Source: Pantoea agglomerans NBRC 102470 (GTDB taxonomy: Bacteria > Pseudomonadota > Gammaproteobacteria > Enterobacterales > Enterobacteriaceae). From it: a DNA stretch of 64,000 bases. Numbering within the stretch: position 1 is the stretch's first letter; each line of letters opens with the position of its first letter. The translations under genes were made by a program, and so were the position numbers. The stretch covers positions 124,001-188,000 of the forward strand of contig NZ_BCZA01000004.1 in NCBI RefSeq assembly GCF_001598475.1. Reading direction: 5' to 3'. Positions 1-8,361 of the stretch are shown here, one piece after another. A model generated the notes under the pieces. That model ran no database searches and had not been told where the DNA came from. It saw nothing but the letters and a program-made list of their open reading frames with translations.

Positions 1-230
1 GTCAGCCCGCTGGCCTTCATTAGCGCCACATCCTCACTAAAGCGGTTGATAAAGTCGGTGGCAACCGCCGGGCCGTAGCCGTTGTGCCAGACGTGACGAT
101 CCTGCTGATACCAGGCGTCAGGCCAGGAGTCCTGCCCCGCTTTTTTTCCGCTCCAGCCTTCCGTCTGCCAGGCGGAGGCAGCAGCTCCCAGAATGAAATT
201 CTCAGGTATGTGGACAGTCTGACGACTCAT
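1..230 (-). CDS. GH1 family 6-phospho-beta-glucosidase, N-terminal part (runs off window)
   Basis: Only the first 76 codons are visible; the gene continues beyond the left edge. The translation starts MSRQTVHIPENFILGAAASA and reads on through WQTEGW and a VALMKASG segment. This is the usual opening of glycoside hydrolase family 1 enzymes, which begin F-L-W-G-A-A-T-S-A-Y-Q-x-E-G. The ATG overlaps the stop of the upstream PTS EIIC gene as ATGA, so the two are probably translationally coupled. That pairing implies hydrolysis of a PTS-imported phospho-beta-glucoside such as cellobiose-6-phosphate or a plant aryl-glucoside phosphate in the cytoplasm. The catalytic glutamates lie outside the window, so the specificity is inferred from context only. 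It is distinct from bglA further right. Confidence 0.85.
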   Translation of the reverse strand, partial: MSRQTVHIPENFILGAAASAWQTEGWSGKKAGQDSWPDAWYQQDRHVWHNGYGPAVATDFINRFSEDVALMKASGL

Positions 231-1585
231 AACACCTCCGTTCGGTTAGGGTTCAGCTCAGGTTGCAGGCTCTTTGCTTCCGCTGCTTCTGCTGCATCCG
301 CGCGGCGGGCTGCGACTTTCACAAATGGCAGATAGATAAGTACTGACACCAGAATGCAGACGATCTGCGTCACCACCGCACCCATCGATCCGGCCGTTGA
401 CAGCCAGGCATTGATAATCGGAGGCGTGGTCCATGGCACCATCACCACGGCTTTCCCGGCAAATCCCATCACCGTAGCGAAGTAGCCGATAGAACCTGTC
501 ACTAGCGGTGTGATGATGAAAGGGATAGCCAGTATCGGGTTAAGCATAATCGGCATACCAAATATAACCGGCTCGTTGATATTGAAAATGCCTGGCCCGA
601 ACGACAGTTTGGCGATTTCACGCATCTCTTTGCGTCGCGTTGCCAGCATCACGGCGGTGAGCAGCCCGATGGTCAGGCCGGAGCCGCCGATGCTCATATA
701 AACATCCCAGAACGGCATGGTGATGATGTTCGGTGCCTCTTTTCCCTGCTCAAAAGCGGTCATGTTGACCATAATCGCGCCCAGCAACAGCGGCTCACGG
801 ATCGGCTTCACCATCTGGTTGCCGTGAATACCAATCACCCAGAACAGCTGGGCGACGAACATCAGAATCAGAATGCCCCACAGGCTCTGCACCACCGACT
901 CCAGCGGCTGCTGCACCACCTGGTATACCGCATCGTAAAGGTACATGCCGGTGACGCGATGGAAGATAAAGCCAAAAGTCGCTATCAGCGTCACGGTGAT
1001 GATTGAGGGGATGAGCGCGGAGAAAGAGGCGGCCACGTTGGGCGGCACCGTGTCGGGCATTTTGATTTTCAGCCGCTCAACCTGTTCGAGGCGGCAGTAG
1101 ATCTCTACTGATAGGATGGCGATAAACATGCCGAGAAACAGGCTTTTGGTATCGGAGAATTGTTTGGCCAGCACGTCGGTGACCAGGTGCATCTGCCCAT
1201 CGACCATCATCTGTAAGGTGGTCGGCGTCACGGATACAAAGCAGATGATAGCCAGCAGGCCGGGAAACAGCGTTTTTATACCGTTGATGCGCCCAAGCTC
1301 AATACCAATCAGGAACACCGCACCAATGTTGAGAAAGCTGAGCGTGGCGTAATTGATACTGCTGGTGATGGGCTTGAGGTCAGCTAAAAAAGCCAGGGCG
1401 GCAAAGCTGGCAAGGCCATTTTTGCTGTCCAGCACCATGTTAGAGATCAATACCGAGAAAGCGCCAACAATGATCACCGGCATCAGGGTAATGAATGAGG
1501 CTTTAATCGCCATGATGTAGCGATAACTGTTAAAGCGGGTAGCAAAGCTGCCCAGGGAATCGATAAGGCGGTCCTGTAGAGACAT
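227..1585 (-). CDS. PTS system, lactose/cellobiose-family EIIC permease
   Basis: This 452-residue integral membrane permease of the Lac/Cel (chitobiose) PTS family would carry a beta-linked disaccharide or aryl-glucoside inward for phosphorylation by an EIIB. Hydrophobic segments run along its length. Two family signatures are visible: GIHG at about residues 252-255 and NEPVIFG at 337-343, which contain the His and Glu that contact sugar in ChbC-type structures. I chose ATG 1585, preceded by GAGGG at good spacing, over an upstream TTG. The gene overlaps the downstream GH1 gene by 4 bp. A IIA subunit is encoded divergently; no EIIB is seen in the window, and it may lie to the left or elsewhere. 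Cellobiose is the default substrate guess, by family only. Confidence 0.9.
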   Translation of the reverse strand: MSLQDRLIDSLGSFATRFNSYRYIMAIKASFITLMPVIIVGAFSVLISNMVLDSKNGLASFAALAFLADLKPITSSINYATLSFLNIGAVFLIGIELGRINGIKTLFPGLLAIICFVSVTPTTLQMMVDGQMHLVTDVLAKQFSDTKSLFLGMFIAILSVEIYCRLEQVERLKIKMPDTVPPNVAASFSALIPSIITVTLIATFGFIFHRVTGMYLYDAVYQVVQQPLESVVQSLWGILILMFVAQLFWVIGIHGNQMVKPIREPLLLGAIMVNMTAFEQGKEAPNIITMPFWDVYMSIGGSGLTIGLLTAVMLATRRKEMREIAKLSFGPGIFNINEPVIFGMPIMLNPILAIPFIITPLVTGSIGYFATVMGFAGKAVVMVPWTTPPIINAWLSTAGSMGAVVTQIVCILVSVLIYLPFVKVAARRADAAEAAEAKSLQPELNPNRTEVL

Positions 1586-1645
1586 GATCAACCCTCAGAG
1601 ATGTAAGATCGGTATTCCTGTAATCGTCGTGGTCTTCCCTGTTAG

Positions 1646-1750
1646 TGGCATACCAAAATGACGAATCCCCTCGGTTTTTTCTGTGACGAGCCTCCCGGAA
1701 ACGCTTATTGGCATTCCAGTATGATTAAAACGGCCAATTTGGCATACCAA
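1646..1750. promoter_or_regulatory. Three phased operator-like palindromes between EIIC and IIA genes
   Basis: The divergent intergenic region holds three copies of TGGCATnCCA: TGGCATACCA at 1646-1655, TGGCATTCCA at 1709-1718 and TGGCATACCA at 1740-1749. The last extends to the inverted repeat TTGGCATACCAA. Starts are 63 and 31 bp apart, about six and three helical turns, so all would face the same side of DNA. The dyad form suggests a dimeric repressor of GntR or LacI type controlling both PTS transcripts, but no such regulator gene adjoins this locus in the window. The repeats are seen directly; the function is inferred. Confidence 0.6.
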
Positions 1751-1763
1751 TAGCGGAGGCGTT

Positions 1764-2072
1764 ATGGATTACGAACAGACCATGATGGAATTGCTGATCA
1801 ATGCAGGGGAAGCCCGTTCGTCGGCGATGATGGCGATTCAGTGTGCGCGCAAACGCGACTGGACCGGGGCTGACGCGGCGCTGGCAGCTTCAGATACCGC
1901 GGCAAAAGCGGCACATAAAATTCAGACCGCGTTGATTGGTGCAGACGAGGGAAGCGGAAAATTGCCGGTCACGCTGATTCTGGTGCATGCGCAGGATCAT
2001 CTGATGAATGCAATGCTGTGCCGCGAGCTGGCAGAGGAGCTGGTCATGCTGCGCAAAGAGATCTATGGCTGA
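1764..2072 (+). CDS. PTS system, lactose/cellobiose-family IIA component
   Basis: A 102-residue soluble IIA protein of the Lac/Cel PTS family (ChbA/LacF-like), which takes phosphate from HPr and passes it to EIIB. The family signature VHAQDHLM is at residues 74-81. His75 is the expected phosphorylated histidine, and Asp78, three residues on, matches the metal-binding aspartate of the trimeric LacA-type structures. Length and all-helical character fit the family. It is transcribed away from EIIC and the GH1 gene, across a region with three operator-like repeats, so the three genes likely form one regulated uptake locus. The last operator copy ends about 14 bp before the ATG. The gene converges on lysA. 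Confidence 0.9.
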   Translation: MDYEQTMMELLINAGEARSSAMMAIQCARKRDWTGADAALAASDTAAKAAHKIQTALIGADEGSGKLPVTLILVHAQDHLMNAMLCRELAEELVMLRKEIYG

Positions 2073-2094
2073 CAGGCGGCGCGCCGGCCGCCTG
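2073..2094. terminator. Hairpin between convergent IIA and lysA genes
   Basis: CAGGCGGC (2073-2080) pairs with GCCGCCTG (2087-2094) around a 6-nt loop. It begins directly after the IIA stop and ends 10 bp before the lysA stop. There is no T-run on either side, so it may be a weak bidirectional terminator or an mRNA 3'-end stabiliser. Confidence 0.45.
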
Positions 2095-2104
2095 AGCGAG
2101 GTGA

Positions 2105-3361
2105 TTAGCTGATTTCCAGTGCCAGTAGCGACTCAATAGTCTGCGCGCGGCGGATCTCGCGCGGCTGGCCCTGCTCAAACAGCACTTCCGGGATCAGCGG
2201 ACGGCTGTTGTAGTTAGAGGACATGGATGCACCGTAAGCACCGGTGTCGTGGAACACCAGGTAATCGCCAACCTTTGCCGCCGGAATCGCGCGTGGTTCG
2301 ACCATGCCGCCCTCCAGCTGGGTAAAGACATCACCCGATTCGCACAGCGGGCCAGCGACCACCGTGTCGATAGTCTGCTGCTCATCAATGGCCCGCTCAT
2401 CGCCCGCCATCAGCGAGATATGGTGATAGCTGCCATACATGGAGGGACGCATCAGGTCACTGAAACCGGCATCGACCAGCACGAAGTGACGGCTGCCCAT
2501 CGACTTAACCGCCCTAACCTGAGAGACCAGCACACCGGCCTCGGCCACCAGGAAACGGCCCGGTTCGATCTCCAGCTTTATCGCGTGACCCAGATGCTGA
2601 GCGATACGCTGCCGCGCTGCATCCCACAGGCCGAAATAGTGATCGGTATCGATCGCCTCTTCGCCATAGCGATAAGGCACAGAGAGGCCGCCGCCCGCAG
2701 AGATCGCGGTCAGATCCTGACCCGACGCCATCACCAGTTCAACCATCGCATCACAGACCTGCTGCAGATGCGCATAATCGACGCCAGAGCCGATATGCAT
2801 ATGAATGCCCACCAGCTGCAAGCCGTGCTGTTTAATCGCCGCCAGCGCCCCGGCTAAATCGGCATGCCAGATCCCGTGCTTGCTGTTTTCGCCACCGGTA
2901 TTGGTTTTCTGACTGTGGCCGTGACCAAAACCAGGATTGACCCGCAGCCACACCGCATGTCCCGGTGAGACCGCGCCGAGCTGATGCAGCATATCGATCG
3001 ATCCGGCATTAACCGGCACCTTTAACGCGGTCACCCGCTCCAGCGTCGGCTGATCGAACAGATCCGCGGTAAAGACGATCTCATCACCGCCGGGCTGGTA
3101 ACCCGCGGCCAGCGCACGTTCGATCTCACCCAGCGATACCGAGTCCACTTTCACGCCTGCTGCGCGCATCAGGCGCAGGATATGCGTATTCGAGCAGGCC
3201 TTCTGCGCAAAGCGCACCACATCAAATGCCTGCAGCTGGGCAATACGCGCCTGAATAATCTGCGCATCATAAGCCCAGAATGGCCCGGCGTAGCGGCGTG
3301 CCAGCGGCAGCAGGTTAGCGGCGCTGAGTGCGGTTTCGGTACTCTGTAAGGAACGTGGCAT
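2105..3361 (-). CDS. lysA: Diaminopimelate decarboxylase
   Basis: LysA is the PLP enzyme that decarboxylates meso-diaminopimelate to L-lysine, the last step of lysine synthesis, in the cytoplasm. The 418-residue protein has the fold-type III decarboxylase marks: PLP lysine K54 in FAQKACSN, HMHIGSG at 187-193, the glycine loop GGGLSVPY at 223-230, EPGRF at 266-270 and the intersubunit CESGD at 340-344. The start is preceded by AGGAG. It is divergent from lysR with about 100 bp between starts, the classic arrangement in which LysR activates lysA when diaminopimelate is present and lysine is low. Length matches the E. coli enzyme. Confidence 0.97.
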   Translation of the reverse strand: MPRSLQSTETALSAANLLPLARRYAGPFWAYDAQIIQARIAQLQAFDVVRFAQKACSNTHILRLMRAAGVKVDSVSLGEIERALAAGYQPGGDEIVFTADLFDQPTLERVTALKVPVNAGSIDMLHQLGAVSPGHAVWLRVNPGFGHGHSQKTNTGGENSKHGIWHADLAGALAAIKQHGLQLVGIHMHIGSGVDYAHLQQVCDAMVELVMASGQDLTAISAGGGLSVPYRYGEEAIDTDHYFGLWDAARQRIAQHLGHAIKLEIEPGRFLVAEAGVLVSQVRAVKSMGSRHFVLVDAGFSDLMRPSMYGSYHHISLMAGDERAIDEQQTIDTVVAGPLCESGDVFTQLEGGMVEPRAIPAAKVGDYLVFHDTGAYGASMSSNYNSRPLIPEVLFEQGQPREIRRAQTIESLLALEIS

Positions 3362-3463
3362 GGCAATTCTCCTGTGGCAATAGCTGCATTAAGCCAGAAT
3401 CGTGTCATAGCGAAAAATATCTGTTTTAATAGCATCTATGCAGAATGGATATAGGAAGGGTGC
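3362..3463. promoter_or_regulatory. lysA-lysR divergent control region
   Basis: This 102-bp region separates the divergent starts of lysA and lysR and must carry both promoters and the LysR binding site known for the E. coli pair. The AT-rich stretch around 3405-3430 is the likely promoter core. An AGGAAGGG ribosome-binding site at 3453-3460 serves the GTG start of lysR. I could not fix a single T-N11-A operator with confidence. Confidence 0.5.
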
Positions 3464-4384
3464 GTGGCGAACATTAACTGGCGGCATATCGAGATTTTTC
3501 ATGCGGTGATGACCAGCGGCAATCTGACTCAGGCCGCGACACTGCTGCACACCTCACAGCCGACGGTGAGCCGGGAGCTGGCACGCCTGGAGCAGCAGCT
3601 GGGATTAGAGTTGTTCGGACGGGTTCGTGGTCGCCTGCAACCGACGGTGCAGGGATTGCGTCTTTTCGAAGAGGTGCAGCGATCCTGGTACGGACTGGAT
3701 CGCATCATGGAAGCGGCTGAAGGGCTGCGCCAGTTCCGTCAGGGTGAGCTGTCGATCGCCTGCCTGCCCGTTTTTTCGCAGTCGCTGCTGCCACCACTGT
3801 GTCAGCCCTTTTTACAGCGCTACCCGGATGTGAGCCTGAATGTGATTCCGCAGGAGTCGCCGCTGCTGGAGGAGTGGCTGTCAGCACAGCGCTACGATAT
3901 CGGCTTAACCGAAACCCAGCACGCTCCGGCCGGCACTGACCGTCTCGCCCTGCTCACCTGCGATGAAGTGTGCGTATTGCCTCAGCATCACCCTCTGAGT
4001 CAGCGTTCAGAGCTGACGCCGCACGATTTTGCGGGCGAACAGTATGTGAGCCTGTCGCGCAGTGACAGCTATCGTCAGTTGCTGGATGCGCTTTTTCATG
4101 AGCAGGGCGTCGAGCGGCGGCTGGTGATGGAGACGCACAGTGCCGCTTCGGTGTGCGCCATGGTCAGAGCGGGCGTGGGCATTTCAATTGTGAATCCGCT
4201 GACGGCGCTGGATTACGCCGACAGCGGTGTGGTGATGCGTAAGTTCAGCGTGGCGGTTCCGTTTACCGTCAGCCTGGTGAGGCCGCAGCACCGCCCTGCA
4301 TCGGCGCTGGTCGATGCCTTTGTCAGCCATCTGCAACGGCAGGTGGCTGACTTTCCGACACGCATCGCCGCCCGCCTGGCTTAA
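3464..4384 (+). CDS. lysR: LysR, transcriptional activator of lysA
   Basis: LysR-type regulator of 306 residues that activates the divergent lysA in response to diaminopimelate and represses its own gene. The N-terminal winged helix-turn-helix spans about residues 6-64, with recognition segment TSQPTVSRELARLE. The remainder is the two-lobed effector domain, strongly similar to E. coli LysR in segments such as IACLPVFSQS, SPLLEEWLSAQR and ETHSAASVCAMVRAGVGIS. Translation starts at GTG, chosen because it gives the conserved N-terminus and follows AGGAAGGG at ideal spacing. The stop codon overlaps the stop of the convergent MFS gene: both lie within TTAA at 4381-4384. Confidence 0.96.
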   Translation: MANINWRHIEIFHAVMTSGNLTQAATLLHTSQPTVSRELARLEQQLGLELFGRVRGRLQPTVQGLRLFEEVQRSWYGLDRIMEAAEGLRQFRQGELSIACLPVFSQSLLPPLCQPFLQRYPDVSLNVIPQESPLLEEWLSAQRYDIGLTETQHAPAGTDRLALLTCDEVCVLPQHHPLSQRSELTPHDFAGEQYVSLSRSDSYRQLLDALFHEQGVERRLVMETHSAASVCAMVRAGVGISIVNPLTALDYADSGVVMRKFSVAVPFTVSLVRPQHRPASALVDAFVSHLQRQVADFPTRIAARLA

Positions 4385-5544
4385 GCGCGAACCCTGGCGG
4401 CTGCGCGGCCCGATTTGCGGAAGGTGATCAGACAGATCAGCAGGCCGATTGCCGCCAGCGCAGCGGCAGCAACCGGCACCGCCGTCAGGCCATATCCACG
4501 GCCAATCACCGCACCGCCGACCCAGGCACCCAGCGCATTGCCCACGTTAAACGCCGAAATGTTCAGGGTTGAGACCAGGTTAGGCGCCTCTTTTCCGTGA
4601 CGTACCACGTTGATCTGCAGACCCGGCACCGTCGCAAAGGTCGCCATCGCCCACAGGAACAGGGTGATCTCCGCCAGCCACAGCGCATGGCTGGTCCAGC
4701 TGAACAGCAGCGAGAAGATGGCGATCAGGGAGAAGCTGAGGATCAGGCTAAAGGAGACTTTCCAGTCGGCCAGTTTGCCGCCAAGAATGTTACCGACCGT
4801 CAGGCCTGCGCCAATCAGGAACAGCGTCCAGCTGACGCCGCGATCGCTGATGCCCGTCACCTCTAGCAGCAGCGGCGCAATGTAGCTGAACAGCGCAAAC
4901 ATCGCCGCGGCAAAGAACACCGTCATCAGCAGCGACAGCCACAGTTTCCCGTTGGCCAGTGCCCCAATTTCACTCGCCAGGTGAACCGGCTTTTCCTGTT
5001 TATTGTTGGGCAGACTCACGATCAGGGCGATAAACGCCAGCACGCCAATCACTGCCACGCCCCAGAAGGTGGCTCGCCAGCCAAACATCTGTCCGAAACT
5101 GGTTCCCAGCGGAACGCCCAGCACGTTGGCTAAGGTCAGTCCGGTGAACATCAGTGCGACAGCGGAAGCCTGGCGACCGGCTGGCACCAGACTGGCGGCG
5201 ACCACCGCGCCAATACCGAAGAAGGCACCGTGACAAAGCGCGGTGACGATGCGTGCCAGCATCAGCAGGTTATAGTTGTAAGCCAGCGCACACAGCAGGT
5301 TGCCGACAATAAATATCACCATCAGCAGAATCAGCGTTTTTTTACGCGGCAGCCTGGCGGTAAGCAGCGCCATAATCGGCGCACCTATCGCCACGCCCAG
5401 CGCGTAACCGCTGATCAGCCAGCCCGCCGACGGAATCGACACCTGAAGGTCACGCGCCACCTCCGGCAGCAATCCCATAATGACAAACTCGGTGGTCCCG
5501 ATGGCGAACGCACTCAACGCCAGCGCCATTAATGCTACAGGCAT
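4381..5544 (-). CDS. MFS transporter, DHA1 family (AraJ/YdhP-like)
   Basis: A 387-residue inner-membrane protein with about 12 hydrophobic segments, from the drug:H+ antiporter-1 group. The opening FAIGTTEFVIMGLLPEVA and the following ISGYALGVAIGAP are typical of the AraJ/YdhP/PbuE type. The loop between helices 2 and 3 carries ARLPRKK, the basic MFS motif A position. It probably exports a small molecule by proton exchange. The substrate cannot be read from sequence, and adjacency to lysR is tail-to-tail, so it gives no functional link. The start follows a GGGAG site. A CRP-like dyad lies about 67 bp upstream of the start. Confidence 0.88.
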   Translation of the reverse strand: MPVALMALALSAFAIGTTEFVIMGLLPEVARDLQVSIPSAGWLISGYALGVAIGAPIMALLTARLPRKKTLILLMVIFIVGNLLCALAYNYNLLMLARIVTALCHGAFFGIGAVVAASLVPAGRQASAVALMFTGLTLANVLGVPLGTSFGQMFGWRATFWGVAVIGVLAFIALIVSLPNNKQEKPVHLASEIGALANGKLWLSLLMTVFFAAAMFALFSYIAPLLLEVTGISDRGVSWTLFLIGAGLTVGNILGGKLADWKVSFSLILSFSLIAIFSLLFSWTSHALWLAEITLFLWAMATFATVPGLQINVVRHGKEAPNLVSTLNISAFNVGNALGAWVGGAVIGRGYGLTAVPVAAAALAAIGLLICLITFRKSGRAAARVRA

Positions 5545-5904
5545 AACACTCTCCCAATATCATTTGCAGGTGAACTGCACAGACGTGCAGCCCCTCGACG
5601 CTTATTAAAATTTGATCTGCGTCACGGTGAGCATTACAGCACAGTGCTGATGCGCGACATAGCCTGCGCGCAGCAAAGGATTATTGCCGGGGGCGCAATA
5701 ATCTGCCGCTTTGCCAGAACAAATGGCTTTGTCAGCCTGCTGGCAAAGCCCGTTAAAGCGCGCATGACCCAGGGTCAGGTTGTCATTTCCCGCGAACCCG
5801 TTACGCTTTTTAGTGCGTATTTAATTAATAAATCCTTAACGTTGCCGATATATCCCTAATCAATTGCCAGGTGATGTGATCAACTTCTGACGCAGGGAGA
5901 GAGA
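5545..5904. other. 360-bp divergent intergenic region
   Basis: No convincing gene. It must hold the promoters of the MFS gene (leftward) and of the lipoprotein-protease gene (rightward). A CRP-like dyad TTTGA-N6-TCACG lies at 5611-5626. The stretch 5810-5870 is AT-rich and is the likely rightward promoter. A 71-codon open frame across the middle has no ribosome-binding site and no recognisable protein features. Confidence 0.5.
5611..5626. promoter_or_regulatory. CRP-like site upstream of MFS gene
   Basis: TTTGATCTGCGTCACG matches 8 of 10 half-site positions of the CRP consensus TGTGA-N6-TCACA. A near-identical core (GATCTGCGTCAC) recurs at 40487-40498 upstream of epd. Suggestive only. Confidence 0.35.
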
Positions 5905-6531
5905 ATGCAACGACTCATAGCCTTAATGGTGTTTGGCTTAACCGGCTGCTCGGTGGGTCATTATGAGTACAGTAAAGAAGCTGAAAAACGGGTGGATATG
6001 ACCGTGACCGGCATTCCCACCGTGCTGGGTTTAGGCACGCTCGGTACCACCATCCCACTGACGCCGGAGTACAGCCTGACCGCCGCACATGTGGCAAAGT
6101 TTTCGCTTTACCGGGTCAAAGCCTGGCATCCGCAATGCGATCTGGCCGTGGTCTACCACAAAAACAGCGAAATGAACCTGCCACCCAACTTTCGTAACAG
6201 CCACATCGGCGATCAGGTCAATCTCTACGGCTACAGTTTTATTTCGGCCATGCCGGTCAGTTCCAGCGGGCAGAACCTGATTAATACCACGCTGGCGAAC
6301 AGCTGGAACAAATCAGACTGCGTCGTGGTGGCGGCGAATGCGGGGGTGGTTAAAGGGATGTCGGGCGGCGCAGTCTATAACGCCTCTGACGATACGCTGG
6401 CGGGCGTGATTATTGGCTACAGCAATAACATCAACGACAATGTCAGCGGTAAGACACTCTATAAGAACGTTGCGCTCTATGTGCCTTACTCGCGATTTCA
6501 GACATGGCTGGATCAGGCGATTAAATCCTGA
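5905..6531 (+). CDS. Putative lipoprotein with trypsin-like serine protease fold
   Basis: This 208-residue protein is not one I can name. Residues 1-14 form a short lipoprotein signal ending in the lipobox L-T-G-C with Cys15, so it is probably acylated and exported. The mature part reads as a small chymotrypsin-like domain: TAAHV with His62, CDLAVVY with Asp79, and GMSGGAV with Ser153, a full H-D-S triad with the usual G-x-S-G-G. Two cysteines, Cys78 and Cys139, could form a disulfide. The start follows AGGGAGAGAG. It stands alone, has its own promoter region, and is followed by a hairpin and a palindromic repeat. Role inferred: envelope protease or an inactive relative; the substrate is unknown. 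Confidence 0.75.
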   Translation: MQRLIALMVFGLTGCSVGHYEYSKEAEKRVDMTVTGIPTVLGLGTLGTTIPLTPEYSLTAAHVAKFSLYRVKAWHPQCDLAVVYHKNSEMNLPPNFRNSHIGDQVNLYGYSFISAMPVSSSGQNLINTTLANSWNKSDCVVVAANAGVVKGMSGGAVYNASDDTLAGVIIGYSNNINDNVSGKTLYKNVALYVPYSRFQTWLDQAIKS

Positions 6532-6550
6532 TATCTGCTGAACGAACAGA

Positions 6551-6580
6551 TGTAAAAAAGGCCGGAATTTCCGGCCTTAA
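6551..6580. terminator. Hairpin terminator downstream of the lipoprotein gene
   Basis: AAGGCCGG (6558-6565) pairs with CCGGCCTT (6571-6578). The T-run is on the minus strand (A6554-A6559 on plus), so it would work best for leftward transcripts coming from lysS. It can also fold on the plus-strand transcript of the protease gene. Confidence 0.6.
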
Positions 6581-6607
6581 GCTTGGTGACAAAGTCGGGC
6601 CTGATTC

Positions 6608-6759
6608 GCTGTAAGACCGAGCCTGCACAGGTAACACGGTCAGATCGGAAAGACGCAAAAACTGTCATCCATGACCGCTCGGCCCACGCCATCCATGGCG
6701 CGGGACGCTTTCCTCTTCTGACCGTGTTCCCTGTGCCGTGAGTTTATCAGTTGCTGCCA
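6608..6759 (+). repeat. Palindromic intergenic element, copy A
   Basis: First of three related elements in the window. The outer arms are AGGTAACACGGTCAGA (from 6629) and TCTGACCGTGTTCCCT (ending 6732), inverted repeats of about 24 bp continuing into GGAAAG/CTTTCC. The core has two short dyads, GTCATCCATGAC and GCCATCCATGGC, followed by GCGGGACGC. Outer flanks shared with the other copies are GCTGTAAG at 6608-6615 and, on the right, TTGCTGCCA at 6751-6759, which is also in copy B. It lies between the convergent lipoprotein and lysS genes and encodes no protein. I recognise it as neither ERIC nor a REP unit. Confidence 0.85.
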
Positions 6760-6788
6760 AATTCACTCTGATTCGGCTTTGTCATCAC

Positions 6789-6819
6789 GCTGTCAGGCCT
6801 GAAGATCAGGCCTGACAGC
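6789..6819. terminator. 14-bp perfect hairpin just downstream of lysS
   Basis: GCTGTCAGGCCTGA (6789-6802) and TCAGGCCTGACAGC (6806-6819) form a perfect 14-bp stem with an AGA loop, 13 bp beyond the lysS stop. No T-run follows on either strand, so this is either a strong 3'-end stabilising hairpin or half of a terminator system with the hairpin at 6551-6580. Confidence 0.5.
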
Positions 6820-6831
6820 GACTCATAACGA

Positions 6832-8352
6832 TTACTTGCTGCCTGGGCGCAGTGCCGGGAACAGAATCACATCGCGGATAGTGTGGCTGTTGGTAAACAG
6901 CATCACCATACGGTCAATACCGATACCCAGACCGGCGGTTGGCGGCAGACCGTGCTCCAGTGCGGTGACATAGTCTTCGTCGTAGAACATCGCTTCGTCG
7001 TCGCCAGCATCTTTGGCATTCACCTGCTGCAGGAAACGCTCAGCCTGATCTTCCGCATCGTTCAGCTCGGAGAAGCCGTTACCGATTTCACGACCGCCAA
7101 TGAAGAACTCAAAGCGATCGGTGATTTCCGGGTTCTCGTCGTTACGACGGGCCAGCGGAGAGACTTCAGCCGGATATTCGGTGATGAAGGTCGGCTGAAT
7201 CAGATGCGCTTCAGCGGTCTCTTCAAAGATTTCGGTTACGACACGGCCCAGACCCCAGCTTTTCTCAACCTTGATGTGCAGTGATTGAGCAATCGCCACC
7301 GCTTTATCAAAGTCTTCCAGATCGGCCAGATCCGTTTCCGGACGGTATTTCTTGATCGCTTCACGCATGGTCAGTTTTTCAAACGGCTTACCGAAATCAA
7401 ACTCCTGCTCGCCGTAAGGCACCACGGTGCTGCCCAGCACATCCTGCGCCAGCGTACGGAACAGGCTTTCGGTCAGCTCGATCAGATCTTTGTAATCCGC
7501 ATAAGCCATATAGAGTTCCATCATGGTGAACTCTGGGTTATGACGTGGCGAAATACCTTCGTTGCGGAAGTTACGGTTGATCTCGAACACGCGATCGAAT
7601 CCGCCCACCACCAGACGCTTCAGATAAAGCTCTGGAGCGATACGCAGATACATGTCGATATCCAGCGCATTGTGATGGGTGATGAACGGACGCGCAGACG
7701 CGCCGCCAGGGATCACCTGCATCATCGGGGTTTCCACTTCCATAAAGTCGCGGCCCACCATGAACTGGCGAATACCGGCCATGATCTGCGAACGAATTCT
7801 GAAGGTGTTGCGCGATTCCTCGTTGGCGATGAGATCAAGGTAACGCTGACGGTAGCGCGTTTCCTGATCGGCCAGGCCGTGGAACTTGTCCGGCAGCGGA
7901 CGCAGTGCTTTGGTCAGCAGGCGCAGTTCAGAACAGTGAATCGACAGTTCGCCGGTTTTGGTTTTGAACAGTTTGCCGCGCGCGCCCAGAATATCGCCGA
8001 GATCCCACTTTTTGAACTGCTCGTTGTAGATGCCTTCAGCCAGATCGTCACGCGAGACGTAAAGCTGAATCCGGCCACCCACATCCTGCAGGGTCACGAA
8101 AGAGGCTTTACCCATGATACGACGGGTCATCATACGTCCGGCAACGCTGACTTCGATGCCGAGATCTTCAAGCTCTTCGTTGCTCTTCTCGCCATAGCTC
8201 TCATGCAGCTGGTTTGAGAGGCTGTCACGACGAAAATCGTTAGGAAACGCCACGCCATTTGCACGCAGCACGCTCAGCTTTTCGCGACGCGCTTTCAGTT
8301 CGTTATTTAACTCAACGGCGGCATCAGCGCTCTGCGGTTGTTGTTCAGACAT
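6832..8352 (-). CDS. lysS: Lysyl-tRNA synthetase
   Basis: Class II aminoacyl-tRNA synthetase (506 residues) that charges tRNA-Lys in the cytoplasm. The N-terminal third is the OB-fold anticodon-binding domain (including [16 protein letters not shown]). The catalytic domain shows motif 2, [20 protein letters not shown], and motif 3, [13 protein letters not shown], near the C-terminus. It lies 9 bp downstream of prfB, as in E. coli, so it is expected to be cotranscribed with release factor 2. No T-box or other leader is visible. The sequence is close to E. coli LysS over its whole length with no disruption. Confidence 0.97.
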   Translation of the reverse strand: MSEQQPQSADAAVELNNELKARREKLSVLRANGVAFPNDFRRDSLSNQLHESYGEKSNEELEDLGIEVSVAGRMMTRRIMGKASFVTLQDVGGRIQLYVSRDDLAEGIYNEQFKKWDLGDILGARGKLFKTKTGELSIHCSELRLLTKALRPLPDKFHGLADQETRYRQRYLDLIANEESRNTFRIRSQIMAGIRQFMVGRDFMEVETPMMQVIPGGASARPFITHHNALDIDMYLRIAPELYLKRLVVGGFDRVFEINRNFRNEGISPRHNPEFTMMELYMAYADYKDLIELTESLFRTLAQDVLGSTVVPYGEQEFDFGKPFEKLTMREAIKKYRPETDLADLEDFDKAVAIAQSLHIKVEKSWGLGRVVTEIFEETAEAHLIQPTFITEYPAEVSPLARRNDENPEITDRFEFFIGGREIGNGFSELNDAEDQAERFLQQVNAKDAGDDEAMFYDEDYVTALEHGLPPTAGLGIGIDRMVMLFTNSHTIRDVILFPALRPGSK

Positions 8353-8361
8353 GTCGGTTCC

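Noticed and set aside
5644..5859. 71-codon plus-strand open frame in the MFS-protease intergenic region
   Set aside because: No ribosome-binding site, no recognisable domain or membrane segment, and an amino-acid mix typical of translated non-coding DNA.
6608..6759. Copy A as a protein-coding gene or a CRISPR fragment
   Set aside because: No open frame with start signals and no direct repeats separated by spacers; the structure is an inverted repeat.
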